Below, one piece after another: positions 34,188 to 43,177 of a stretch of DNA of 59,138 nt (position 1 is its first letter; each line of letters begins with the position of its first letter). A model generated the notes under the pieces. It did not search any database. It was not told the DNA's origin and worked only from the letters and a program-made list of their open reading frames with translations. The position numbers and the translations under genes were made by a program. Origin of the DNA: Clostridia bacterium (GTDB lineage: Bacteria > Bacillota > Clostridia > Lachnospirales > Lachnospiraceae); contig SAAB01000017.1 of assembly GCA_009929615.1 (NCBI GenBank), positions 1-59,138 of the forward strand, in the 5' to 3' direction.

Positions 34188-35939
34188 TCAAAGCACGGAT
34201 TTCATCTTTTTAATAATTTCCTCTAAAGACGCCATCAGCTCTTTCGCCTGTTCAAATTCATTTTTCTGTATCATTTTTCCAATTCGGAGCTCTATATCCT
34301 TTTTCTCCTGCTCAAGAATCAGGTAATCTTTGTCAAAATGGTTCGCATAAATCATCTGACGGAATTTCCGTGGACTCATTCGCCGCACTGTGTTATTTTC
34401 CACAAAGAGAATAAAGTCTACACAGTTTGCCACCGTATAAAAATCATGGGATACCATAAGAACAGCACCCTTGTACTCTGAAACTGCCTGTTCCAGGGCA
34501 ACCTGGGCATATACATCCAGATGACCCGTCGGCTCATCTAAAAGCAGCAGGTTCGCCTTCTCCAAAGATAGAACTGACAGCTGGAATAAATCCTTTTCAC
34601 CACCGGATAGTTCACTCACTTTCTGATAGAGGGTATCCTCCTCAAAGCCATATTTTTTTAGATACCTGATAGCTTCTTCTTCCTTTTCAAAACCCTTTTC
34701 TTCAAAAATTTTAAGCAGCGTTTTTTCATCGTCATATAAGCCTTCTGTAAACTGGGAAAACATTAATATCTCAGCCTCATCGCTAATTCGGATACTGTCC
34801 TTTTTATTTTCAAAAATATCCCTGAGCAAAGTGGTCTTTCCGGTTCCATTATTACCTACAATAGCCACATGTTCTGTGGATTTCATTTCAAAATTAACAT
34901 GCTCCAAAAGCTGTTCATCAAAGGCCGCACTATAATCTGTTAATGTGAGAATATCTTCATCTTCCGCCACATCACCAAGTTCAAAATGTATCTCCGGCTG
35001 TTTGATTTCCACAAAGGGAGCCTTTGTTTTTCTTGCTTTCAACCGGTCCACCATAGTCTGCCTTGCATGAACCGCCCTCCCAAGAGCTGCATTGTCAAAC
35101 ATAGTTGCCTTTTTCCTGGCTTTTGCCAATACTTCACTCTGCCGGTCAATCTCTTCCTGATCTTTAGCTTCTGCTTCCTTTAAATCAATTTTTGTTGCCA
35201 GAAGTTCGTAATTATACTCTATATAGGTTCCGTCAAATTCCTGAATATCTGTATTCTCCAGCTGTAGAATCTTGTTAAAGCAATGATTCAGCAGATAGCG
35301 GTTATGAGTGATTACAAGAATTGTTCCCTTATGGGCGTTAATCAGATTTCGCAAAGCATTCAAATGCTCAAAATCCAAAAACACATCCGGTTCATCCATA
35401 ATCAGAAATCCCGGACTCTGCATCATTTCTTTAATAATCTGGACCAGTTTGAATTCTCCCGCACTCAGACTGCCGATATTCTGTTCTTCCAATTTTTGTA
35501 AATTTGCGATTTTTAATTGTTTTTTTATATTGCTTTCATAAGAATCACCGTCCATCGCATTAAATTCATCCAAAGTTTTCTGATATTCTTCAAAAACTCT
35601 TTCCAAATCTTCCGATGTCTCCATCTCTTTACAAAAATCAGCAATCATCTGCCCTAGTTTCACAAATTCCTGGCTGATGTACTGGAAAACCGTCAAATCT
35701 TCTTTTTGATTCTGCGCTGAAAACTGACTGACATAGCCAATCCGATTCACATCTTCCATCTCAATTTTGCCATCATACAAATAATCATCTTCGTGCATGA
35801 GCAAATCAATCAAGGTGCTCTTTCCCGTACCATTCGTGCCAATTAATGCACAATGTACACCATCCTCTATGGTAAATGATACTTTTTTATATAAATCCTT
35901 TTGCGGATACCCGTAGGACAACTTTTCGACTTTTATCAT
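34188..35939 (-). CDS. ABC-F family ATPase
   Basis: Soluble protein of 583 residues with two ABC ATPase domains and no membrane segments. The first has GTNGTGKST, LSAGEF and FLIMDEPDVFLD; the second has GNNGTGKTT, LSGGEKDLFQLS and LLLLDEPTGHLD. A charged linker follows the first domain and a coiled-coil tail lies at the C-terminus. ABC-F proteins act on the ribosome, some as antibiotic-protection factors (Lsa, Vga, Msr), others in housekeeping translation. Which type this is cannot be decided. ATG 35939 has GGAGG upstream; the longer frame begins in the preceding gene. Confidence 0.88.
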   Translation of the reverse strand: MIKVEKLSYGYPQKDLYKKVSFTIEDGVHCALIGTNGTGKSTLIDLLMHEDDYLYDGKIEMEDVNRIGYVSQFSAQNQKEDLTVFQYISQEFVKLGQMIADFCKEMETSEDLERVFEEYQKTLDEFNAMDGDSYESNIKKQLKIANLQKLEEQNIGSLSAGEFKLVQIIKEMMQSPGFLIMDEPDVFLDFEHLNALRNLINAHKGTILVITHNRYLLNHCFNKILQLENTDIQEFDGTYIEYNYELLATKIDLKEAEAKDQEEIDRQSEVLAKARKKATMFDNAALGRAVHARQTMVDRLKARKTKAPFVEIKQPEIHFELGDVAEDEDILTLTDYSAAFDEQLLEHVNFEMKSTEHVAIVGNNGTGKTTLLRDIFENKKDSIRISDEAEILMFSQFTEGLYDDEKTLLKIFEEKGFEKEEEAIRYLKKYGFEEDTLYQKVSELSGGEKDLFQLSVLSLEKANLLLLDEPTGHLDVYAQVALEQAVSEYKGAVLMVSHDFYTVANCVDFILFVENNTVRRMSPRKFRQMIYANHFDKDYLILEQEKKDIELRIGKMIQKNEFEQAKELMASLEEIIKKMKSVL

Positions 35940-35961
35940 AAATCCTCCATCATTTGCTTTT

Positions 35962-36294
35962 CTAAAGCTTTTTTCTATATTTCTTTTCAATAACAATGAC
36001 ATATACAGCCATAACCACTAGGCTTTCAAACAGTGTACCAATAATAGACAGAAAAATCCCCAGTGAATTTTGTTCATTAAGCATTGGCAGGCCTAGCAGA
36101 GCAAATCCCAGACCAAAGACACAGAATAATTTTGCAACTGCATGATTATATTTTTTCACGTCTGTCACTTCAAACATATCTGCATTTGCCCAAAATCCCA
36201 CCGCTTTCTTCGAAAAATATGCCGCTATCCCGATAGCAATCAACAGACCGCCTCCGATGCACCATGAAATAAATCCAATCATTCTTCCAGTCAT
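35962..36294 (-). CDS. DUF3784 family small membrane protein
   Basis: A 110-residue protein with three membrane helices and the DUF3784-type core SKKAVGFWANADMFEVTDVKKYNHAVAKLFCVFGLGFALLGLPML. The function is unknown. AAGGAG is nine nt before the ATG at 36294 and only one nt before an alternative at 36303, so the former is preferred. It sits 22 nt before the ABC-F gene and 13 nt after the N-acetyltransferase gene. Confidence 0.8.
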   Translation of the reverse strand: MTGRMIGFISWCIGGGLLIAIGIAAYFSKKAVGFWANADMFEVTDVKKYNHAVAKLFCVFGLGFALLGLPMLNEQNSLGIFLSIIGTLFESLVVMAVYVIVIEKKYRKKL

Positions 36295-36307
36295 TTTCCA
36301 CATCTCC

Positions 36308-37096
36308 TTATTCTATACCAAATTTTTCTCTTAAAATACTTCGTTTCTCTATATCAGATATTTCGTTATCTATTTCTTTTTTACCATCTTTGAATTCCTG
36401 ATAATGATTTCCCCATACCCGAATATTTCTGTCTGCCATGTACAGAGATATCTTTTCAAATTTATTAAGCGGTGAAAGGGGATGAATATCACAAAAAATA
36501 CAAGGCATTACAAAATCTATATCTAACTGAGGCTCCTCTGTGAATCCATATAACCGCTTCCACTGATGTCCCGGAAGCCGCTGCCACAACAGCCATCCCC
36601 AAAACGCATGCTTTTCAAAATAGTATTCGCCAAAGTCATCACTTTGGTGCAGCCCCTCTATCAGCAATAAGGGCTTACGCGGACTTTCTGAATTGACACC
36701 AACATCTGTTAAATAACGTCTGCCATCGAAACTCACCGTCATCACCCGATGCCTGCGCATCTGAACTACTTCCTTCGAAGAAGTAAATCTCGCCGCATGA
36801 CTTTTAACTTCATACCCCAGACTCTTCAAAAGCCATGCATAAAGACCGTTTAATTCAAAGCAAATACCGCCCCTATGCCGAATAATCATTTTTTCAAACA
36901 TTGCTTCATGGTTTAAAGAAGTTATTAATCCCTGTAAACTGTCCATATTTTCATAAGGAATATGCATTAAATGAGCAATTTGAAGACGCTCTAAGCCCTT
37001 CAAATCAGGCCGAATTTCACCTGACACCCCTATTCTCTCCATATACCGGTCTATCTCCGCTCTGGTCATCAGCCTATCGTCTATTTCATACTTCAT
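36308..37096 (-). CDS. Arylamine N-acetyltransferase (NAT)
   Basis: Acetyl-CoA-dependent acetyltransferase of 262 residues with the catalytic triad visible: Cys79 in RHRGGICFELN, His116 in RRHRVMTV and Asp131 in YLTDVGVN. These enzymes acetylate arylamines and hydrazines and are also known as xenobiotic-modifying enzymes in gut bacteria; the physiological substrate is unknown. ATG 37096 is chosen for the GGAG eight nt upstream instead of a TTG at 37117. It heads a probable operon with the DUF3784 and ABC-F genes. Confidence 0.9.
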   Translation of the reverse strand: MKYEIDDRLMTRAEIDRYMERIGVSGEIRPDLKGLERLQIAHLMHIPYENMDSLQGLITSLNHEAMFEKMIIRHRGGICFELNGLYAWLLKSLGYEVKSHAARFTSSKEVVQMRRHRVMTVSFDGRRYLTDVGVNSESPRKPLLLIEGLHQSDDFGEYYFEKHAFWGWLLWQRLPGHQWKRLYGFTEEPQLDIDFVMPCIFCDIHPLSPLNKFEKISLYMADRNIRVWGNHYQEFKDGKKEIDNEISDIEKRSILREKFGIE

Positions 37097-37154
37097 TTCT
37101 TTTCTCCGTCGCTTCAAAGCTGTCTCTATGTCGAGTTTTCATCTGCTATAAAAA

Positions 37155-37183
37155 TTTTACTACGTTTTACACAATTTCACAAC
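37155..37183 (-). promoter_or_regulatory. Predicted promoter of the NAT-DUF3784-ABC-F run
   Basis: On the minus strand, -35 TTGTGA (37178-37183) and -10 TAAAAT (37155-37160) are 17 nt apart. Confidence 0.6.
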
Positions 37184-37202
37184 GTAAATATGGCAGCCCA
37201 TC

Positions 37203-38318
37203 CTAAGATAGACTGCCCCATCTATTTTTTATTATATACTTTCCTTTACCATGACCTTTAACCGGAATAATAATTCCCTCCTCTGCTAAGGTCTTTAATA
37301 ACTCAGATGACCTGGATGACTTTAACCCCAGCAAAGTTTCTACATCTGTTCTTCCAAAGATTTGCTCTGCATCAAAAGCATCTTCTAATTTCTGTATATG
37401 CGCTTTTGTTTTTTGAGTAAAATAGAGTTCTCCAATGTCCGGTTTTCCCCTCACAATGTCCGGTTTTTCCCTCACAATGTCCAGTTTTTCAGGATCATAA
37501 AAACTTCCGCTAATGTGCATAGCCCGGTTATGAAGAGGATTTTGCTCACCCATCATCATATTTTTAAGAAATAACTCAAGAAAATAGGTTGTCTCATGGA
37601 CACCTCTTTTTAAATCATTATAATTGGCCCGGACCAGTGAATTTCTGAAATACCAGGCATTTTTTGCAAAAATATCATTCGTCACATCAAACCCCAATGT
37701 TCTCAAATATTTAATAAAAAATACGGCTGTTGTCCTTGTATTTCCTTCGCCGAAAATATGAATCTGCCATAATCGGGCGACAAATACAGCTAAATGATGA
37801 ACAATATCATCCATAGAAAGCCCTTTATAACTGAAATTCCTTTCTTCTGTAAAATCATATTCCAAAGTTTCTCTGAGTTCTGTCGCACTTCCATATAAAA
37901 CAGTCGCCCCATCCAATACCCACTCTTTTTTAGTGATATTGTAATCACGTATCTTTCCGGCATGACTGTAAATGCCCTGAAAAAGCTTTTTATGAATGGA
38001 AATATACTGATTTGGAGTGAAACTGAAGGCCTTTTCAGATAGAATTTTTGCAATTCGAACTGAAACTTTATCTGCTTCCTCTGTCCGTTCCTCCCCTTCT
38101 GCTTTTGGGTTCTCTTCATAATAACTATCCAACAATTTCTGGGCCTGTTCAATGGTAATTTCGCCTTCAATATTTTGAATAGCTGTTTGAATTAAATAAT
38201 TTGATGTTTTTAATCCATCCACCGCCTGCAACCCAATCGCAGTATGCCAGGCATATCCTTTATCCCTTTTACCAGGTTCTGATTGTTTTATATACTCTTG
38301 AAATGGATCTTTATCCAT
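37203..38318 (-). CDS. Fic family protein
   Basis: Protein of 371 residues with a Fic core. The motif HIFGEGNTR begins at His187, where the catalytic histidine and the phosphate-binding GN are kept, but the last arginine of the usual HxFx[D/E]GNxRxxR is alanine. Upstream, IEGE near residue 50 resembles the inhibitory helix, although the usual Ser/Thr is replaced. A C-terminal winged-helix-like region follows (EQIFGRTDVETLLGLKSSRSSELLKTL). Fic enzymes transfer AMP or related groups to target proteins; the target is unknown. A 7-residue repeat lies near residue 285. ATG 38318 has AGGGGG upstream. Confidence 0.87.
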   Translation of the reverse strand: MDKDPFQEYIKQSEPGKRDKGYAWHTAIGLQAVDGLKTSNYLIQTAIQNIEGEITIEQAQKLLDSYYEENPKAEGEERTEEADKVSVRIAKILSEKAFSFTPNQYISIHKKLFQGIYSHAGKIRDYNITKKEWVLDGATVLYGSATELRETLEYDFTEERNFSYKGLSMDDIVHHLAVFVARLWQIHIFGEGNTRTTAVFFIKYLRTLGFDVTNDIFAKNAWYFRNSLVRANYNDLKRGVHETTYFLELFLKNMMMGEQNPLHNRAMHISGSFYDPEKLDIVREKPDIVRGKPDIGELYFTQKTKAHIQKLEDAFDAEQIFGRTDVETLLGLKSSRSSELLKTLAEEGIIIPVKGHGKGKYIIKNRWGSLS

Positions 38319-38455
38319 ACTGGTTTCCCCCTGATATTTTATGATTTTCTGTCCATCACAAAACAATCTTTCATTGTTTGATAATATTTAAATTTTACCA
38401 TGTTTGCACCTTAAAAGCACCTAAAATATTTCCTACTTGATATCATTGCTCTTCA

Positions 38456-38720
38456 CTCCTTCTCGGTCATTGCTAGATTCCTAACTCCACGAATTATCTG
38501 CGCCCTGCAAGAAATAACCTCAACAATCCTTCGGATTTTTTCGGTCATTTCTTCCATTCCAATTCTCTACAGATTTTCTGCGAATCCATCAATAACCTCG
38601 ATTCCGCTTCGCTCCTTCTCGGTCATTGCTAGATTCCTAACTCTACAAATTATCTGCGTCCTGCAGGAAATAACCTCAACAATCCTTCGGATTTTTTCGG
38701 TCATTTCTTGCATTCCAATG
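38456..38720. repeat. Tandem array of 78-bp units (about 3.3 copies)
   Basis: The core CGGTCATT recurs at 38464, 38542, 38620 and 38698, exactly 78 bp apart. Units alternate between two subtypes, A-B-A-B(partial). The two A-B segments, 38456-38563 and 38612-38719, match at about 103 of 108 positions, and mismatches are mostly transitions. A and B are more diverged from each other. The period equals 26 codons; read on the minus strand each unit opens with MTEK but stops interrupt, so I do not call a gene. The function is unknown. Confidence 0.85.
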
Positions 38721-38736
38721 GAATGCCGGATATATA

Positions 38737-38776
38737 AAAAGAACCATATGCAAGTATACTTGCATATGGTTCTTTT
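38737..38776. terminator. 40-bp perfect palindrome, terminator of rplM-rpsI
   Basis: The two 20-nt arms (38737-38756 and 38757-38776) are exact reverse complements, with the stem ending in AAAA/TTTT. It lies 26 nt after rpsI and is followed on the minus strand by TATATA. It reads as a bidirectional intrinsic terminator. Confidence 0.85.
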
Positions 38777-38802
38777 CCATATCCACATTCCGCAGATAAT
38801 TC

Positions 38803-39195
38803 TTATCGTTTTGAAAACTGTGGTGCTCTACGAGCTGCTTTGAGACCGTATTTTTTACGTTCTTTCATACGTGGATCACGTGTTAAGTATCCAGCTTTCT
38901 TGAGAACTGGTCTGTAATCGTTATCAGCTTTAAGTAAAGCTCTTGCGATACCATGACGAATGGCACCAGCCTGTCCTGTAAATCCGCCGCCGTGTACGTT
39001 AACGATAACGTCGAATTTATCAGCTGTATTTGTAGCAGCCAATGGCTGTCTTACGATAACTTTTAAGGTTTCAAGACCTAAATAGTTGTCGATATCTCTT
39101 TTATTAATGGTAATATTACCTGTACCTGGTACGAGGTAAACTCTTGCAATACTTTTCTTTCTTCTTCCGGTTCCGTAATATTTTACACTAGACAA
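38803..39195 (-). CDS. rpsI: 30S ribosomal protein S9
   Basis: The 130-residue product has the S9 pattern [26 protein letters not shown] and ends with the invariant PQFSKR tail, which reaches toward the P-site tRNA in the small subunit. It follows rplM by 24 nt, the universal L13-S9 pair. A 40-bp palindromic terminator lies downstream. Confidence 0.98.
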   Translation of the reverse strand: MSSVKYYGTGRRKKSIARVYLVPGTGNITINKRDIDNYLGLETLKVIVRQPLAATNTADKFDVIVNVHGGGFTGQAGAIRHGIARALLKADNDYRPVLKKAGYLTRDPRMKERKKYGLKAARRAPQFSKR

Positions 39196-39219
39196 TGTTT
39201 TTCTCTCCTTCCGATATTA

Positions 39220-39654
39220 TTAATATTTAATTTCCAATACTTCTGGTTTCTGAGCAGCATGATCATGTTCAGGACCTGCATAAACATGAAGTTTTGTAAT
39301 CATCTGTCTTCCAAGTGGTCCCTTTGGAAGCATACCTTTTACTGCTAACTTAATAACATCTTCTGGTTTCTTAGCTAATAATTCCTTTAATGTGGTTTCT
39401 TTCATTCCACCAACATAATCGGAATGTCTGTAATAGATTTTCTGATCTAATTTCTTACCTGTAACTTTGATCTTTTCAGCATTTACAACGATAACATAAT
39501 CACCTGTATCCATGCTAGGTGTATATGTTGGTTTGTTTTTTCCTCTTAAAATGCTTGCAATCTCAGATGATAAACGACCTAATGTATGTTCTGCAGCATC
39601 AACTACATACCACTTTCTCTCAATTGTTGCTGGACTAGCCATGTAACTTTTCAT
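39220..39654 (-). CDS. rplM: 50S ribosomal protein L13
   Basis: The 144-residue product shows [46 protein letters not shown], typical of L13, an early assembly protein of the large subunit. AAGGAGG precedes the ATG. Its promoter lies in the gap after truA, with an mRNA leader of roughly 95 nt that could hold a regulatory structure, though I could not identify one. Confidence 0.98.
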   Translation of the reverse strand: MKSYMASPATIERKWYVVDAAEHTLGRLSSEIASILRGKNKPTYTPSMDTGDYVIVVNAEKIKVTGKKLDQKIYYRHSDYVGGMKETTLKELLAKKPEDVIKLAVKGMLPKGPLGRQMITKLHVYAGPEHDHAAQKPEVLEIKY

Positions 39655-39758
39655 GGTTTGAACCTCCTTAATGTACTAATAAACAATGTATATTTTCACA
39701 AATGCTACTCACCGGGGCTTTGGATTTCACATTTTCAGACATATCGTCACAATTAAAT

Positions 39759-39787
39759 ATTATATGGCAAATAAAAACCTATGTCAA
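39759..39787 (-). promoter_or_regulatory. Strong sigma-A promoter of rplM-rpsI
   Basis: On the minus strand, consensus -35 TTGACA (39782-39787) and consensus -10 TATAAT (39759-39764) are exactly 17 nt apart. Both hexamers are perfect, which fits a highly expressed ribosomal operon. Confidence 0.9.
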
Positions 39788-39798
39788 GTATTTTTAGA

Positions 39799-40554
39799 CT
39801 AAAAATGGTCTAAATATTCAATATTTACAAGGGTTAAGCCATGGGCCGGTGCTGTTGGACCGACAACAAGGCGTTCTTCACATTCCAGACTTCGACAAAT
39901 ATCCTCTGCTGTCTTTTTGTGAAAACCGGCCTTTAAAAGTGCTCCAACTATAATTCGCACCATATTATAAAGAAATCCATTTCCGGTAATCCGGAAATAA
40001 ATCATATCATTCTTTTGAAATAACTGAACATCGGTAATGGTTCTCACCGTATCCGTCACTTTTGTCTTCATTGAACAAAAGTTATGAAAGTCATGAGTCC
40101 CCAGAAGTTCTGACGCGGCCACCTTCATAGCCTCTACATCCAGTTTCTGAGGCACCCAGTAGCTGTTAAGACGCTCATTTGGCAAGGAAACCCGACGGTT
40201 CAGTATGCGATATTCATAGGTTTTTAAAGTATTCTGATATCGGGGATGAAACTCTAAAGAAACTTCTTCAGCAGACTGAATTACAATATCCTTTGGAAGC
40301 CGCTGATTTAATGCAGGTACAAATCGTTCTGCCGGCCAAATCTTTGCCGTATCAAACACGGCCACCTGACCCAGTGCATGAACCCCTGAATCCGTCCTGC
40401 TTGCACCCGTAAGCATTATTTTTTCACCCGTGAGTGCTTCAATATGTTTTTGAAGCATTTCCTGTATAGACATACCGTTTGGCTGTACCTGCCAGCCGCA
40501 GTAATTTGTTCCATCATAGGCAAGGGTAAGCTTAATTCTGCGCAATCCTTCCAT
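39799..40554 (-). CDS. truA: tRNA pseudouridine(38-40) synthase TruA
   Basis: Makes pseudouridine at positions 38, 39 and 40 of the tRNA anticodon arm. The 251-residue product has LAYDGTNYCGWQVQPNG at the start and the catalytic aspartate in SRTDSGVHALGQVAVF near residue 57. The C-terminal MVRIIVGALLKAG is also typical. It follows ecfT by 27 nt, a conserved arrangement in Firmicutes. Confidence 0.97.
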   Translation of the reverse strand: MEGLRRIKLTLAYDGTNYCGWQVQPNGMSIQEMLQKHIEALTGEKIMLTGASRTDSGVHALGQVAVFDTAKIWPAERFVPALNQRLPKDIVIQSAEEVSLEFHPRYQNTLKTYEYRILNRRVSLPNERLNSYWVPQKLDVEAMKVAASELLGTHDFHNFCSMKTKVTDTVRTITDVQLFQKNDMIYFRITGNGFLYNMVRIIVGALLKAGFHKKTAEDICRSLECEERLVVGPTAPAHGLTLVNIEYLDHF

Positions 40555-40581
40555 TTTCAGCCTCCAAATCCCTATTCCTGC

Positions 40582-41382
40582 TTACAGCCATATTTTGACT
40601 GCTGCCCAGATAAGTATATAAACTAAAATAATAATATAAGCAACAACATCCCTCTTCTGATAAACCAAGGGTTTCATTTTTGTCCGCCCTGCTCCGCCAT
40701 GATAACATCTGGCTTCCATGGCCATCGCCAGATCATTTGCCCTGCGAATAGCTGAAATAAACAAAGGAACCAGAATCGGTATCAGACTTTTCATCCTTTG
40801 AATCAAATGTCCACTTTCAAAATCTGCACACCTGGCCTGCTGAGCCTTCATAATCTTATCCGTTTCCTCCAGCAGTATCGGTATAAAACGCAATGCTATA
40901 GACATTGTCATTGATAATTCATGTACAGGAAAATGAAGCTTTTTCAAAGGGCTCAATGCCTTTTCAAGACCATCTGTCAAATGATTTGGCGTCGTTGTCA
41001 ATGTCATAATTGTCGAACCAATAATCAAATACATCAGACGAATTGCTGTTTTACCGGCAAGGAAAAGACCTTCCCATGTGACTTTTAAAAATCCCCACCG
41101 GAAAATTTCTGTGCCCGGTGTAAGAAACACATTTAAAAGTACGGTAAAGAGCATCAGGATAAAGATTGCCCTTAGACCCTTAAGCATATATTTTAAAGGT
41201 ACTTTAGAAAGCCATATAACCGCTCCCAAAGCCGCTGTTGCCAAAGCCAGTCCCAGCAAGTCATTAACAAAGAACACAGTGACAATAAAGACCAGTGTTC
41301 CCAGCAATTTTACCCGCGGGTCCAATCGATGGATAATGGAATGGGCCGGATAATATTGTCCAATTGTAATATCTCTAATCAT
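40582..41382 (-). CDS. ecfT: Energy-coupling factor transporter membrane protein EcfT
   Basis: Membrane scaffold of the ECF module that joins the two ATPases to exchangeable substrate-binding S components such as ThiW in this window. The 266-residue product has about five or six helices. Two Ala-Arg-containing coupling helices follow the pattern KAQQARCADFESG and AMEARCYHGGAGR. GGAGG precedes ATG 41382, which overlaps the ecfA2 stop as ATGA. Confidence 0.95.
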   Translation of the reverse strand: MIRDITIGQYYPAHSIIHRLDPRVKLLGTLVFIVTVFFVNDLLGLALATAALGAVIWLSKVPLKYMLKGLRAIFILMLFTVLLNVFLTPGTEIFRWGFLKVTWEGLFLAGKTAIRLMYLIIGSTIMTLTTTPNHLTDGLEKALSPLKKLHFPVHELSMTMSIALRFIPILLEETDKIMKAQQARCADFESGHLIQRMKSLIPILVPLFISAIRRANDLAMAMEARCYHGGAGRTKMKPLVYQKRDVVAYIIILVYILIWAAVKIWL

Positions 41383-42233
41383 TTTTCTGCCTCCAGGCAA
41401 TGTAATATATCCGCTTTCGCTTCTTCCACTGTTGTTGCATCTACCGGAAGTTCCGGGAAAATCTCACGAAGGCGATGCATGACATAAGACACCTGCGGTG
41501 CTGCCAGGCCAACGCTCTCTAAAGCTTTTCCATTTTCAAATACTGATTTTGGAGTACCATCCATAAATACTTCGCCACGATTCATTACAATAATCCGGTC
41601 CACATATTTTGCCACATCCTCCATACTATGGGAAACAAGAATAACCGTAATCCCCATTTTCTTATGAAGCAATGCAATCTGATCCAGAATATCGTTACGA
41701 CCCTTAGGATCTAAGCCTGCCGTTGGCTCATCCAGAATGAGCACCTGAGGCTCCATGGCCAGCACACCGGCAATAGCCACACGCCGCTTCTGCCCGCCGG
41801 AAAGTTCAAAAGGTGACTTTTCATAGTCTTTCTCCGACATTCCAACCATCTCCAGGGCCTGCTTCGCCCGTGAAACAGCTTCTTCATCACTCAGTCCCAA
41901 ATTTTTAGGTCCATAGCAGACATCCTTAAGCACTGTCATTTCAAAGAGCTGATGTTCCGGATACTGAAAAACAAGTCCCACATGGCTCCGCAATGAAATC
42001 ATTTTATAATTTTCATCATAGATATTCTCATTATTATAGTAAATGACTCCACTTGTTGCTTTTAAAAGTCCGTTCAAATGTTGAATAAGCGTAGATTTTC
42101 CAGAACCTGTATGACCAATCAACCCGATGAATTCTCCATCCTGAATATTCAGATTAATATCTTTCAACGCCTGTTTACGAAAGGCATTATCCGGGCTGTA
42201 TATATAATTAACATGATCTAATTGAATTCCCAT
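41379..42233 (-). CDS. ecfA2: Energy-coupling factor ATPase EcfA2
   Basis: Second ATPase of the ECF module, 284 residues. Walker A is GHTGSGKST near residue 40, the signature LSGGQKRRVAIAG, and Walker B VLILDEPTAGLD. It powers uptake of vitamins through S components. It lies between ecfA1 (7 nt upstream) and ecfT (4-nt overlap). The start PLDHV-type sequence MGIQLDHVNYIYSPDNAFRKQA fits EcfA2 rather than EcfA1. Confidence 0.95.
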   Translation of the reverse strand: MGIQLDHVNYIYSPDNAFRKQALKDINLNIQDGEFIGLIGHTGSGKSTLIQHLNGLLKATSGVIYYNNENIYDENYKMISLRSHVGLVFQYPEHQLFEMTVLKDVCYGPKNLGLSDEEAVSRAKQALEMVGMSEKDYEKSPFELSGGQKRRVAIAGVLAMEPQVLILDEPTAGLDPKGRNDILDQIALLHKKMGITVILVSHSMEDVAKYVDRIIVMNRGEVFMDGTPKSVFENGKALESVGLAAPQVSYVMHRLREIFPELPVDATTVEEAKADILHCLEAEK

Positions 42234-42240
42234 GACATCA

Positions 42241-43098
42241 TCACCTGTTCTTATGCCTTTCCAACGCCTTTACGAGCTCATCTACGGTCAAAACGCCCTC
42301 AGGCACATCTATCCCTGCCTGCTTTAATTCATAGGCTAATTCGGTCACCTGAGGCACATCCAAGCGTAATTGTTTCAAATACTCCACCTGACTGAAGACT
42401 TCCCGTGGTGTACCCGACAATACGATTTTTCCGTCATCCATGACATAGACCTTGTCTGCATGAACAACTTCATCCATATAATGAGTAATCAGGATAACTG
42501 TAACCTTCTTTTCCCGATTCAATTCACGAATTGTTTCAATGACCTCTTTACGTCCGCTTGGATCCAGCATAGCCGTTGGCTCATCCAGAACAATACATTC
42601 CGGTTCCATCGCCATAACGCCTGCAATAGCAACGCGTTGCTTTTGTCCTCCGGATAACTTGTTTGGAGAGTGCTGACTGTATTCCAGCATTCCTACCGCT
42701 TTCAGACTGTTCTGCACTCTGTGCCAGATATCTTTCGTAGGTACACCGATATTCTCAGGTCCGAATCCCACATCCTCCTCAACCAAACTTGCGATAATCT
42801 GATTGTCCGGATTCTGGAAGACCATTCCTGCAGACTGACGTATCTTCCATACATTCTTAGCATCCTTTGTATCCATATCCTTTACCCACAGAGTCCCCCC
42901 TGTCGGCACAAGCAGGGCATTAATCTGTTTTGCCAAAGTAGACTTTCCTGAACCATTATGGCCGAGCACAGCAATAAACTGTCCGGCTTCCACATCTAAG
43001 TCGACACCCGAAACAGCATGAATGACATTTTCTACTTCATCATGTTCATCCTTTGTCACATAATCGTAAAACAATTTTGCGGCTTTTATAATCCCCAT
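42241..43098 (-). CDS. ecfA1: Energy-coupling factor ATPase EcfA1
   Basis: First ATPase of the ECF module, 285 residues. Walker A is GHNGSGKST near residue 46, signature [13 protein letters not shown], and Walker [13 protein letters not shown]. It pairs with EcfA2 to form the ATPase heterodimer below EcfT. It follows rplQ, from which a strong hairpin terminator separates it, so some readthrough or a separate promoter must supply it. Confidence 0.95.
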   Translation of the reverse strand: MGIIKAAKLFYDYVTKDEHDEVENVIHAVSGVDLDVEAGQFIAVLGHNGSGKSTLAKQINALLVPTGGTLWVKDMDTKDAKNVWKIRQSAGMVFQNPDNQIIASLVEEDVGFGPENIGVPTKDIWHRVQNSLKAVGMLEYSQHSPNKLSGGQKQRVAIAGVMAMEPECIVLDEPTAMLDPSGRKEVIETIRELNREKKVTVILITHYMDEVVHADKVYVMDDGKIVLSGTPREVFSQVEYLKQLRLDVPQVTELAYELKQAGIDVPEGVLTVDELVKALERHKNR

Positions 43099-43116
43099 AA
43101 ATGTTCCTCAATTCTA

Positions 43117-43147
43117 AAAAACACAGGTGGAATTCACCTGTGTTTTT
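43117..43147 (-). terminator. Terminator at the end of the S10-spc-alpha cluster
   Basis: A 13-bp perfect stem AAAAACACAGGTG / CACCTGTGTTTTT (43117-43129 with 43135-43147) with a 5-nt loop lies between rplQ and ecfA1. Confidence 0.88.
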
Positions 43148-43177
43148 CAATTTCTATTCAACTCAACGTTTTTCGAA

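Noticed and set aside
38456-38720. CRISPR array
   Set aside because: The 78-bp units are adjacent without unique spacers and alternate between two diverged subtypes, unlike CRISPR repeats; no cas gene is present.
38567-38788. 73-residue minus-strand frame through the repeat array
   Set aside because: It is formed by the 78-bp repeats and reaches across the 40-bp palindromic terminator. Stops interrupt the repeat reading in neighbouring units, so I treat it as part of the array and not as a gene.
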